Notes under the pieces: model-generated
Told to the model about the DNA's origin: nothing
The model's database searches: none
Seen by the model: the letters and a program-made list of their open reading frames with translations, nothing else
Position numbers and translations under genes: made by a program
Shown here: positions 6,494 through 14,843 of the stretch, one piece after another
Layout: each line of letters begins with the position of its first letter
How positions within the stretch are numbered: position 1 is the stretch's first letter
Source: UBA5266 sp964610025
GTDB lineage: Bacteria > Bacteroidota > Bacteroidia > Bacteroidales > WCHB1-69
Assembly (NCBI GenBank): GCA_964610025.1
Contig: CAZSTX010000040.1
Span: 1-20,716 of the forward strand
Length of the DNA: 20,716 nucleotides
Direction: 5' to 3'

Positions 6494-7036
6494 GTGCATT
6501 ATTTTCAACTTCAATCCATTCAACACTATTTAAAAGCTTCGAAAAAAAAAGAGCTTTTAACGCAGAAACACATTCCTATATTTAGTCAAGTTTCAAAAGT
6601 ATGTATTTTATGCATTTACGAAAATGACTCTCAAATTAGAGAGATTATCGAGACCATTGATCGTTACGAAAATAGGCAAAAAAAAATACATTTATTCGTT
6701 TATGTCCCTCTAAAAAAGACACCATCTATTTTACAAAAAAGTTTATTTATTGATAGTATATTAAAAAGTGATATTACTTTTTGGGGAAAAGTGAATAGCA
6801 AAATCAAACAAAAGCTATGGTCGCAACGCTATGATATTTTAATCAATGCTAATTTTCAATCGCACAAACCGATAACTCATCTATTATCATTACTTACAAA
6901 AGCCGACTTTAAAATTACCAACAGCGAAGATTACGCACACATCTACCATTTAAGACTACAAATGAAAACAGACGATAGCTTATCGTACTATATTGATACA
7001 ATAGAAAAATACACAAAAAAACTCAACGGAAAATAA
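6494..7036 (+). CDS. DUF6913-like conserved Bacteroidota protein
   Basis: A 180-residue cytoplasmic protein with no signal peptide or membrane segment. The pattern of a basic N-terminal helix, a Rossmann-like strand (VCILCIYEND), then 'DITFWGKVNSKI' and 'YDILINANF' (about 93-119) resembles the small DUF6913 family of Bacteroidota, for which I know no biochemical function. The start is a GTG: the first in-frame ATG is about 154 codons in, and the open frame is protein-like from the GTG onward. No ribosome-binding site is evident, as usual in this phylum. It precedes the DUF349 gene by 119 bases, and that gene has its own promoter box, so the two are probably separate transcription units. The family call is from memory of similar proteins and is moderate. 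Confidence 0.7.
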   Translation: MHYFQLQSIQHYLKASKKKELLTQKHIPIFSQVSKVCILCIYENDSQIREIIETIDRYENRQKKIHLFVYVPLKKTPSILQKSLFIDSILKSDITFWGKVNSKIKQKLWSQRYDILINANFQSHKPITHLLSLLTKADFKITNSEDYAHIYHLRLQMKTDDSLSYYIDTIEKYTKKLNGK

Positions 7037-7071
7037 TTTCAAACAATAGTTAATTGAATAAAAATATTTTA

Positions 7072-7079
7072 TACCTTTG
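7072..7079 (+). promoter_or_regulatory. Promoter -7 box candidate for the DUF349 operon
   Basis: TACCTTTG matches TAnnTTTG exactly. A TTG at 7054-7056 lies 15 bases upstream, shorter than the usual spacing. The transcript would have a leader of about 70 bases before the ATG at 7156. Confidence 0.45.
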
Positions 7080-7155
7080 TCCACTTAAAATTTAAATTTA
7101 TATTGAATCAGATAACCTTCATAATTTAATTATTAATTCTATAAAAATCAAATAC

Positions 7156-9216
7156 ATGAAAGACAATCTTGACGTTAATTCTGCTGAAAATGTCCAAACA
7201 GAAAACACCCATCCTACTGAAAATATTACCAACGACACTTTACTTTCAGAGGAAATAAGCAATCAAAATCCTATCGACTCCCCTATTGAAGAAGAAAAAA
7301 CACATGAAATCAATAAGGAAGAAGTACACTTACACACAGAAAAAATAGAAGAAAACAACACTCCCGACACCGACCAATCAGCTGAATTAATCAACGAAAC
7401 CAACACCAAAGACAACGAAGAACCCGACTTAACTAATAGTGAAGAAGAAGAAGAAGAGGAAGAGGAAGAAACAGAAATAGCTAGCGATGCTTACGATTTA
7501 TTTACATTAGAAGAAGTCGTTGCTACATTAGAAGAAGTCGTTAAAGATAAAGATGTCAATAAAATAAAAAAACAAGTTTCTTTATTAAAGATTAGATTTT
7601 TATCGATTATAAAAGAAGAAAAAGAAAAGAAAGCAGCTGAAAATCTTTCAGCAGAAATAAAAGAAGAACTCAAAGATACAACACAAGAAGCAAGTGACAA
7701 CAAAAAATTAGAAAATCGCTTCAACAAAGCCTTTAATCAATATAAAGACAATAAGCAAGCTTATATAAATTTACAAGAACAACAAAAACAAATTAATTTA
7801 GAAGAGAAAAAACAGCTATTAGAGCAACTCAAACTATTACTTGACTCTAACGAGTCGTTAAAAAACATTTACGATAAGTTTAAAGCAATACAAGAACAAT
7901 GGAAATCGATAGGACCTGTACCACAAAACGAAACCAATGATTTGTGGCAAAATTATCATTTTTATGTCGAAAAATTTTTCGATAAAGTGAAAATAAATAA
8001 AGAGTTAAGAGAACTTGATTTAAAAAAGAATTTAGAGCTTAAATTAGCCTTATGCGAAAAAACCGAAGCTTTACTATTAGAACCTTCTGTTTATAAATCC
8101 TTTAACACATTGCAGCAATACCATAATGAATGGAAAGAAATTGGTGCCATTGCCGAAGATAAAACAGAAGAAATATGGTTGCGTTTCAAAAACGCTTCAG
8201 ACCTCATCAATCAGAAACGCAAAGACTATTATGAAAACAAATTAAAAGAGCAAGAAAGCAACTACCATGCAAAATTAGCATTATGCAATAAAGTTCAAGA
8301 AATTGCAAATATTGACTTTACATCATTCAAGCAAGTCAATGAAGTAAGCAAAACCATAGTCGAAATATTAAACACATGGAAAACAATTGGTCCAGCTCCT
8401 AAACAACATAATGACGAGATTTGGAGTCGCTTTAAAGGAATTTTAGATAATTTTTATGAAACAAAAAAACAATACTTAGATAAAATAAAATCAGAACAGC
8501 TTGATAATTATAATAAAAAAATCAATTTGTGTATAGAAGCTGAAGCAATAGCCCTTAGACAGGATTGGAAAAAAGCCACTAATGACTTATTAAAACTTCA
8601 AAAAGAATGGAAAGAAATAGGACCTATTTCTAAAAAACAATCCGATATTTTATATAAACGTTTTCGTAAAGCTTGCGATAATTTTTTCTTTGCTAAAGAA
8701 GAATATTTTAAAAACATTGATCAGATAGAACAAGACAACCTTTCTAAAAAAGAAGCCTTGATACAAAGAGTAAAAGATACACCTTTTGTCGAATCGAAAG
8801 AAGAAAATTTAAAAATAATCAAAAACTTCCAACGCGAATGGACAGCAATTGGCTACACTCCACTGAAAGACAAAGAACGTTTATGGAAAGATTTTCGCAC
8901 TGCTATCGACAAGCGTTTTGAAGAACTCAATATTAAAAAAGAAGACATTCAAAAAATCCATTACCAAGAACACATCAAAAACATATTAGAAGACGATAAT
9001 TCTATGCAAGCTTTGCAAAAAGAAAAACGGTATCTACAAAACAAAATATCCCAATTAAAAGAAGACATTACATTGTGGGAAAATAATATTGGTTTTTTTG
9101 CCGAATCGAAAAATAGAGACTTATTAAAAGCTGAATTTGACAAAAAAATCAGCAAAGCAAAGCAAGAAATCCAACAATACGAATCAAAGTTAAAATTATT
9201 AAAAGAAATAAAATAA
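7156..9216 (+). CDS. DUF349 repeat protein with acidic N-terminal region
   Basis: A 686-residue protein built from about five tandem DUF349 repeats, each roughly 70-75 residues. Each is marked by a helix ending in 'W(K/R)xIGPxP' or similar and then 'LWxxFxxxxDxF'; examples are QWKSIGPVPQNETNDLWQNY, WKTIGPAPKQHNDEIWSRF and WKEIGPISKKQSDILYKRF. The whole is predicted helical and coiled coil, with a final coiled-coil segment (about 620-686). The first 110 residues are a disordered, very acidic leader with a run of nine glutamates (about 97-105) encoded by GAA/GAG triplets. There is no signal peptide. The biochemical role of DUF349 proteins is not settled. It is followed after 26 bases by the OPT transporter gene on the same strand, so the two are probably co-transcribed. 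Confidence 0.88.
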   Translation: MKDNLDVNSAENVQTENTHPTENITNDTLLSEEISNQNPIDSPIEEEKTHEINKEEVHLHTEKIEENNTPDTDQSAELINETNTKDNEEPDLTNSEEEEEEEEEETEIASDAYDLFTLEEVVATLEEVVKDKDVNKIKKQVSLLKIRFLSIIKEEKEKKAAENLSAEIKEELKDTTQEASDNKKLENRFNKAFNQYKDNKQAYINLQEQQKQINLEEKKQLLEQLKLLLDSNESLKNIYDKFKAIQEQWKSIGPVPQNETNDLWQNYHFYVEKFFDKVKINKELRELDLKKNLELKLALCEKTEALLLEPSVYKSFNTLQQYHNEWKEIGAIAEDKTEEIWLRFKNASDLINQKRKDYYENKLKEQESNYHAKLALCNKVQEIANIDFTSFKQVNEVSKTIVEILNTWKTIGPAPKQHNDEIWSRFKGILDNFYETKKQYLDKIKSEQLDNYNKKINLCIEAEAIALRQDWKKATNDLLKLQKEWKEIGPISKKQSDILYKRFRKACDNFFFAKEEYFKNIDQIEQDNLSKKEALIQRVKDTPFVESKEENLKIIKNFQREWTAIGYTPLKDKERLWKDFRTAIDKRFEELNIKKEDIQKIHYQEHIKNILEDDNSMQALQKEKRYLQNKISQLKEDITLWENNIGFFAESKNRDLLKAEFDKKISKAKQEIQQYESKLKLLKEIK

Positions 9217-9242
9217 TACTTATCTAAAAAAAATCAAAAATT

Positions 9243-11237
9243 ATGTCGAATACAAAAGATGAAATAATCAAAGGATTACCCGATAATGCATATAAAGAAT
9301 TAAAACAAGGCGAAAGTTATCGCCCCATTTTATCTCCTGACAAACAATATCCAGAAATCAACGCTTGGACTGTTTTTTGGGGAATTATAACTGCCATTAT
9401 TTTTTCGGCAGCCACTGCTTATTCAGGCTTACGTTTCGGACAAGTCTTTGAAGCTGCTATTCCTATTGCTATTATAGCAGTAGGCGTATCGACTGTTGCT
9501 AAAAGAAAAAGTGCCTTATCAGAAAATGTGATTATACAATCTATTGGAGCAAGTTCTGGGGTAATAGTAGCAGGTGCTATTTTCACTTTACCAGCTATTT
9601 ATATTTTAAAAGAAAGCAACCCAGAAATGCACATCGAAGTTAATTTTATACAAATATTTCTCGCTTCGCTCTTTGGTGGATTTTTAGGAATATTGTTTTT
9701 AATTCCTTTTCGCAAATATTTTGTATCAGATATGCACGGCAAATATCCTTTCCCTGAAGCGACAGCTACTACCGAAATATTAGTATCTGGTGCCAAAGGC
9801 GGTTCGCAAGCTAAATTGCTATTAATAAGCGGACTTATCGGAGGAGCTTACGATTTTCTCATGACCACTTTTCAGTTTTGGGCAGAAAACATCTCTTCGC
9901 GCATGTCGGCAATTGGAACAAAATTAGCTACCGATTTTAAAGTAGTTTTTCACATGAATAGCAGTTCTATTTTGCTTGGAACAGGTTTTCTTATAGGCTT
10001 GCGTTATGCTACCATTATTTGTGCAGGTTCCTTTTTATCGTGGTGGTTTATTGTTCCTTTATTAGGTCAATTTGGAATTACTCAAGACGGCATACTAATG
10101 AGTACATTAGACCCAGAAATTATCTTTAAAGACTTCGTTCGTTATATCGGTATCGGAGGCATAGCCATGGCAGGTATTATCGGTGTTATCAAATCAGCAG
10201 GAGTTATAAAAACATCGTTTGGAATGGCTTTTAAAACAGAAAAAAATAAAGAAAATACTACAAGTAACAAAGTAGCACGCACACGTAGAGACATTTCAAT
10301 GAAAATCATTTTATTTGGATTTCTGATAGTTGCTGTGCTGATGCTGATTTTTTTCCTTTGGGGAGGTATGAAAATGAATATACTACAAGTAATAGTAGGT
10401 ATTTTAATCGTTTTTATTTTTGCATTCTTATTTACAACCGTAGCTGCAACGGCTATTGCTACCGTAGGCACTAATCCCGTTTCGGGAATGACAATGATGA
10501 CTTTAATACTATCATCTTTTATATTATCGGCTGTTGGCTTGCAAGGCTCTACTGGTATTGTTACTGCTTTAGTCGTTGGCGGTATTGTTTGCTCGGCATT
10601 AGCTATGGCAGGCGGTTTTATCACCGACCTTAAAATCGGTTATTGGATAGGCTCCTCCCCTTTTAAACAACAAAGTTTAAAATTTATTGGCACCTTAGTT
10701 TCAGCTTTAACAGTAGGCGCCGTAATTATGATTTTATCTGAAACCTACGGCTATGGAGGAGAAACTGGCTTAGTTGCACCACAAGCAAATGCCATGGCAG
10801 CCATTATAAAACCCTTAATGTTTGGCGGAAATACCCCTTGGCTATTATACATCATTGGAGCAATATTAGCCATATTACTCGATAGAATTGGTATACCAGC
10901 ACTTGCTTTTGCTTTAGGAATGTTTATTCCATTAGCACTCAACGTACCGCTATTAGTAGGTGGATTTATCGCTTGGTTAGTTAGTACAAGAGTAAAAGAC
11001 GAAAAAATAAATAAAGTAAGAAAAGATAAAGGCACATTATTAGCTTCTGGTTTAATGGCAGGAGGTGCCATTATGGGAATAGTGAGTGCCATTATAAAAT
11101 ATTTAGGCATTGATTGGGCAATGGGTGATACATATATTGGCTCATCTATTTATAATATTTTAGCAATTGTAATGTTTTTAGGCTTATGTATCTATTTAAT
11201 AACAAGCTCTATAAGAACTAAACCAAGTGTTGATTAA
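9243..11237 (+). CDS. OPT family oligopeptide transporter
   Basis: A 664-residue polytopic inner-membrane protein with about 14-16 hydrophobic segments. It is typical in length of the bacterial OPT (oligopeptide transporter/YSL-related) family, which moves peptides or metal chelates with protons. Family-like signatures are seen near the N-terminus (YRPILSPDKQYPEIN, then a first membrane helix and AYSGLRFGQVFEAAIP). Further on are HGKYPFPEATATTEILVSGAKGG, shown here only as positions about 163-185, and a GTNPVSGMT loop (about 411-419). A cytoplasmic basic loop (about 330-355, KTEKNKENTTSNKVARTRRD) splits the protein in two. It sits between the DUF349 gene (26 bases before) and the IMPACT gene (no gap after), probably in one operon. 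Substrate specificity cannot be inferred from the sequence. Confidence 0.94.
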   Translation: MSNTKDEIIKGLPDNAYKELKQGESYRPILSPDKQYPEINAWTVFWGIITAIIFSAATAYSGLRFGQVFEAAIPIAIIAVGVSTVAKRKSALSENVIIQSIGASSGVIVAGAIFTLPAIYILKESNPEMHIEVNFIQIFLASLFGGFLGILFLIPFRKYFVSDMHGKYPFPEATATTEILVSGAKGGSQAKLLLISGLIGGAYDFLMTTFQFWAENISSRMSAIGTKLATDFKVVFHMNSSSILLGTGFLIGLRYATIICAGSFLSWWFIVPLLGQFGITQDGILMSTLDPEIIFKDFVRYIGIGGIAMAGIIGVIKSAGVIKTSFGMAFKTEKNKENTTSNKVARTRRDISMKIILFGFLIVAVLMLIFFLWGGMKMNILQVIVGILIVFIFAFLFTTVAATAIATVGTNPVSGMTMMTLILSSFILSAVGLQGSTGIVTALVVGGIVCSALAMAGGFITDLKIGYWIGSSPFKQQSLKFIGTLVSALTVGAVIMILSETYGYGGETGLVAPQANAMAAIIKPLMFGGNTPWLLYIIGAILAILLDRIGIPALAFALGMFIPLALNVPLLVGGFIAWLVSTRVKDEKINKVRKDKGTLLASGLMAGGAIMGIVSAIIKYLGIDWAMGDTYIGSSIYNILAIVMFLGLCIYLITSSIRTKPSVD

Positions 11238-11858
11238 ATGATGGATTGCTGCACTTATAAGACAATTAAAGAAAAGTCAGAAAGTGTATTCAAAGATAAA
11301 GGTAGTCGTTTTTTAGGATTAATATACCCTATAACTTCCGAAGAAGAAGTAAAACAACTATTAGTTGCTATCAAAAAAACGTATCACAGTGCTACCCATC
11401 ATTGTTATGCCTATATAATTGGACACACAACACATCCTATTTATCGTATCAACGACGATGGCGAACCAAGCAACTCTGCCGGGCGACCTATATATGGACA
11501 ATTGTTATCTTACGAATTAACAAACATACTTGCAGTAGTTGTTAGATATTTTGGAAGCACTAAATTAGGTGTACCAGGATTGATTAATGCTTATAAAACA
11601 GCAACAAGTATCGCTATTGAAAATGCAACTATCATCGAGAAAACGGTAAAAGATAAATATAAAATCATTTTCGACTACGATACACTCAACGAAATAATGC
11701 GTATTTTGAAAAAGGAATTTATTAATATATACACTATGGATTTTAAAAACGATAAATACAGTATTATTTTTGATGTAAATCGTTCAAAAAGAGAAGAAAT
11801 AATTAATTTAATAAAAAGCATTAACAATGCTCAACTTTTATTTTTAGAAACACTATAA
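11238..11858 (+). CDS. YigZ/IMPACT family protein
   Basis: A 206-residue cytoplasmic protein with the UPF0029/IMPACT N-terminal domain. It shows a KGSRFLG start (about 21-27), HHCYAY (54-59), RINDDGEPSNSAGRPI (70-85) and VVRYFGSTKLGVPGL (101-115). The usual GGTKLG-type motif appears here as GSTKLG. A smaller ferredoxin-like C-terminal domain (about 135-206, YKIIFDYDTLNEI onward) matches the second domain of YigZ. Bacterial members have no firmly established activity; eukaryotic IMPACT regulates the eIF2 kinase GCN2. The ATG follows directly on the TAA of the OPT gene with no spacer, and a second ATG comes next, so translation is very probably coupled to the transporter gene. Confidence 0.93.
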   Translation: MMDCCTYKTIKEKSESVFKDKGSRFLGLIYPITSEEEVKQLLVAIKKTYHSATHHCYAYIIGHTTHPIYRINDDGEPSNSAGRPIYGQLLSYELTNILAVVVRYFGSTKLGVPGLINAYKTATSIAIENATIIEKTVKDKYKIIFDYDTLNEIMRILKKEFINIYTMDFKNDKYSIIFDVNRSKREEIINLIKSINNAQLLFLETL

Positions 11859-12228
11859 ATTTTAAGCAAAACAACTATTTTTTTTTCTGAAAAAACAAAG
11901 CACTTAAAGTTTATTTATTTGTTTTATTGTCTATTAAACAAAATACCATCTATAACATAAAACATAAAATGATGATACTATTATCCTTACACTACTCTAC
12001 AGCGAAAAATGTAACTATCTGAAAACTCTTTTTTATACATTTTAATTTTTATAAAACAACCTAAATAGATAAGTTTTTTACACTTTTTATTGTTAATTTT
12101 GCACCAATTATATAGCTAATAATAAAAAAAACAAAATACTTCATTAACAATATATTATTACATTAACACACACTTCAATTATTAATTGAGTTAAAAATGA
12201 AACAAAAAACACTATTTTAAAACACTAA
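11859..12228. other. AT-rich intergenic region upstream of dnaA
   Basis: A 370-base non-coding stretch. The only element I can support is the dnaA promoter box at 12094-12101. No cluster of TTATNCACA DnaA boxes is visible; the nearest match is TTATCCTTA at 11981. I therefore see no evidence that this is the replication origin, although the AT content would suit an unwinding element. Confidence 0.5.
12094..12101 (+). promoter_or_regulatory. Promoter -7 box candidate for dnaA
   Basis: TAATTTTG matches TAnnTTTG. The predicted leader is about 120 bases, long enough to hold regulatory structure. No clear -33 TTG is seen at the usual spacing. Confidence 0.4.
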
Positions 12229-13677
12229 ATGGAAGAAAAAATAGACGATTATCATATAATTTGGAATGAATGCCTTAAAATTATTAAGGAAAATGTTTCT
12301 GCTCAAAGTTTTGAAACATGGTTTGCACCTATCAAACCTATAGGAGTAAGCAATCATGTATTAACTATAGAAGTACCCTCTATGTTCTACCATGAATTTA
12401 TAGAAGGTAATTTTTGGGAACTTCTAAAAACTGCCATTAAAAAAGTAATGGGAATACATGGAAAATTAGAATACAAGATTCCAATATCAACCACAAATGG
12501 AGATAGAAAATCAATTATGACCTTGCCTACATCTACTATCAATAGCATCGAATCGCAAAGTAAAAATCCTATTTTAATTCAAGATGAAAAAGAATTAAGA
12601 CAAATTCCAAATCCTTTTGTATTACCAGGAATAAAAAAATTAAACATAAAATCACAACTCAATAAAAATCTTAACTTCGACAATTTTATAGAAGGTGATT
12701 GCAATCGTTTAGCACGCTCTGCTGGATACGCCATAGCTAAAAATCCGGGAAAAACTGCATTTAATCCGCTTTTTATTTACTCAAGTGTAGGTTTAGGAAA
12801 AACCCATCTCGCACACGCTATTGGATTAGAAACAAAAGCTCAATTCCCTGATTTAACAGTACTTTATATTAATGCAGAAACCTTTATACAACAATATATG
12901 GATGCTGCTATATCAAAGAACATCAACGATTTTGTGCATTTTTATCAGCTGTTAGACGTGTTAATTATTGATGATATTGAGTTTTTAACTGCTAAACCAA
13001 AAACACAAGAAGTATTTTTTCATATTTTCAACTTCTATCACCAAAAAAACAAACAACTCATCATTACCTCCGACAAACCACCTATCGAAATTACTGGATT
13101 CGAAAAACGTCTGTTATCTCGTTTCAAATGGGGCTTATCGACCGACTTGCAAATTCCCGACAAAGACACGAGAATGAAAATTATCCGTAGCAAAATATAC
13201 AACAACGGCATAAAAGACATAGACGAAGAAGTAATAGAATATTTGGCTTACCGCATCGTAACCAATGTTCGCGAAATCGAAGGTGCAATTATCTCTATTT
13301 TAGCCCAATCTTCCTTAAACAAAAAACAAATCACAGTCGACTTAGCAAAGCAAATGATTGATAAATTTGTCCAAAATACGGCACACGAAATATCGGTAGA
13401 TTACATTCAAAAAGTAGTCTGCGATTATTACAATATACCTATTAATCTTTTATTTTCTTCTTCTCGCAAAAGAGATATTGTCCACGTACGACATTCTTCG
13501 ATGTATTTTTCAAAAAAATACACCGATTTATCTTTAGCACAAATAGGAGCTAAATGCGGAAAAAAAGACCATGCAACTGTTTTACACGCCTGTAGGTCAA
13601 TAGAAAATCTTATTGCTACAAATAAAAAAATAAAAGAAGACTTACATAATATTGATAAAATATTAAAAAAATCATAA
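12229..13677 (+). CDS. dnaA: Chromosomal replication initiator protein DnaA
   Basis: A 482-residue DnaA with all four domains. Domain I (about 1-85) has the SFETWFAPIKPI motif used for DnaB and DnaA contacts. Domain II is a short variable linker (about 86-135). The AAA+ domain III has Walker A SVGLGKTH (186-193), Walker B VLIIDDIEFL (244-253) and the box VII region FEKRLLSRFKWGL (291-303) with the arginine finger. Domain IV carries the DNA-binding helix-turn-helix and the DnaA signature CGKKDHATVLHACRSI (443-458), in which the Cys replaces the more common Gly. The length is normal. It appears to be transcribed alone. The usual dnaN neighbour is absent, which is not unusual in Bacteroidota, where dnaA is often unlinked from dnaN. 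Confidence 0.97.
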   Translation: MEEKIDDYHIIWNECLKIIKENVSAQSFETWFAPIKPIGVSNHVLTIEVPSMFYHEFIEGNFWELLKTAIKKVMGIHGKLEYKIPISTTNGDRKSIMTLPTSTINSIESQSKNPILIQDEKELRQIPNPFVLPGIKKLNIKSQLNKNLNFDNFIEGDCNRLARSAGYAIAKNPGKTAFNPLFIYSSVGLGKTHLAHAIGLETKAQFPDLTVLYINAETFIQQYMDAAISKNINDFVHFYQLLDVLIIDDIEFLTAKPKTQEVFFHIFNFYHQKNKQLIITSDKPPIEITGFEKRLLSRFKWGLSTDLQIPDKDTRMKIIRSKIYNNGIKDIDEEVIEYLAYRIVTNVREIEGAIISILAQSSLNKKQITVDLAKQMIDKFVQNTAHEISVDYIQKVVCDYYNIPINLLFSSSRKRDIVHVRHSSMYFSKKYTDLSLAQIGAKCGKKDHATVLHACRSIENLIATNKKIKEDLHNIDKILKKS

Positions 13678-13691
13678 CGATTAATATACAA

Positions 13692-13699
13692 TATTTTTG
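13692..13699 (+). promoter_or_regulatory. Promoter -7 box candidate for the DUF1573-cysS-lgt operon
   Basis: TATTTTTG matches TAnnTTTG and lies 52 bases before the ATG at 13752, just downstream of the dnaA stop. No clear -33 TTG is seen. Confidence 0.4.
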
Positions 13700-13751
13700 C
13701 TTTTTAAAAGTTATTTCTTAAAGTTGTTTTTTTTATAAAAAAGTCAAAGTA

Positions 13752-14834
13752 ATGAAAAAAATATTAAGTATCATTTTATTAGCTATTGTAAGCATATCTC
13801 TCAACGCTCAAAGTATTAAATTTAACGAAACCTCCTACGAATTTTACCATATTCAAGAAGCAGGCGGAACAGTAAGTTGTCAATTTCTTTACACCAACAT
13901 TTCACAAACCAATGTAAAAATAAAATCGGTACAAACCACCTCTTGCCCTTGTCTATCATTCGAATGGGACACTAATCAATTAAAAACCAACGAGAAAGGA
14001 ATTATTATCGTTCACATGAACCCACTCAATCGAAAAGGAATGTTTGCCTATCCGCTTTCGGTAACAGTGATAGAAAACAACACAGAAATCAATTACAACT
14101 TAATGGTAAAAGGCTATATTGTCCCTATTCCAAAAACAAAAGAAGAAGAATACAGCATGATGGAAGGGCATTTACGCTATAAAACAAATCAAAAAAAATA
14201 CGCCATGCACCGCGAACAAGTAATTAGCGACACCTTTCATTTTTATAATGTTATGGATTCTGTTATGACTTTCACAACAGGAAATTTACCCCCTAGTATT
14301 AAAGTATTATATTTAACCAAATCGTTAAAGCCAAAAGAAGAAGGAATAGTTGTTTTTTCTTTTGATGCAAAAGTAAAAAACGATTGGGGAAATGTATACG
14401 ATAGATTATTTGTTGTTACCAACGACCCCGAAAGAGCACAAAAAACATTTTATATTATCGCCGAAATTTTTGACGATTTTGATGCTTGGACCGATGAAGA
14501 AAAAGAAAACGCACCTCATATATTTACCGAATCAGACTCTTACGATTTTGGTACCGACACCACAGGAAATAAAATAACCCATACATTTACTATAAAAAAT
14601 GTTGGAAAAAGCCCACTCTTAATACATAAAGTAAAAACTTCGTGTGGATGTACTACTTTAAAACAAATACAAAACGAAATAAAACCCGGCGAAAGTATTC
14701 CTGTCGAAGTTATCTTTAGCACATACGGAAAAACGGGATACCGAATGCAAAATGTCGATTTAATTACCAACGACCCTATTCAACCCAAACTTTCACTGTT
14801 TATAAAAGGCAATCTAATAGAAGTGCGCAAATAA
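13752..14834 (+). CDS. Exported DUF1573 (Ig-like) protein
   Basis: A 360-residue protein with a signal peptide (MKKILSIILLAIVSISLNA, cleavage near residue 19). It has two recognisable DUF1573 beta-sandwich units. The first covers about residues 25-125, with TTSCPCLSF in place of the usual SCGC. The second covers about residues 255-358, with the canonical KTSCGCTT and then EIKPGESIPVEV and YRMQNVDLITNDPIQPKL. A middle segment (about 140-250) has a similar beta pattern, 'VFSFDAK...VVTNDPERAQKTF', but no CGC motif, so it may be a degenerate third unit. DUF1573 proteins are common, functionally uncharacterised envelope proteins in Bacteroidota. There is no T9SS sorting domain and no lipobox, so a periplasmic location is most likely. 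It precedes cysS by nine bases. Confidence 0.87.
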   Translation: MKKILSIILLAIVSISLNAQSIKFNETSYEFYHIQEAGGTVSCQFLYTNISQTNVKIKSVQTTSCPCLSFEWDTNQLKTNEKGIIIVHMNPLNRKGMFAYPLSVTVIENNTEINYNLMVKGYIVPIPKTKEEEYSMMEGHLRYKTNQKKYAMHREQVISDTFHFYNVMDSVMTFTTGNLPPSIKVLYLTKSLKPKEEGIVVFSFDAKVKNDWGNVYDRLFVVTNDPERAQKTFYIIAEIFDDFDAWTDEEKENAPHIFTESDSYDFGTDTTGNKITHTFTIKNVGKSPLLIHKVKTSCGCTTLKQIQNEIKPGESIPVEVIFSTYGKTGYRMQNVDLITNDPIQPKLSLFIKGNLIEVRK

Positions 14835-14843
14835 TCACACAAT

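Noticed and set aside
10142..11110. Antisense open frames inside the OPT transporter gene
   Set aside because: They are shadows of the hydrophobic coding frame, proline- and isoleucine-rich with no recognisable motif.
11981..11989. TTATCCTTA as a DnaA box
   Set aside because: A single imperfect match with no neighbours; expected by chance in AT-rich sequence.
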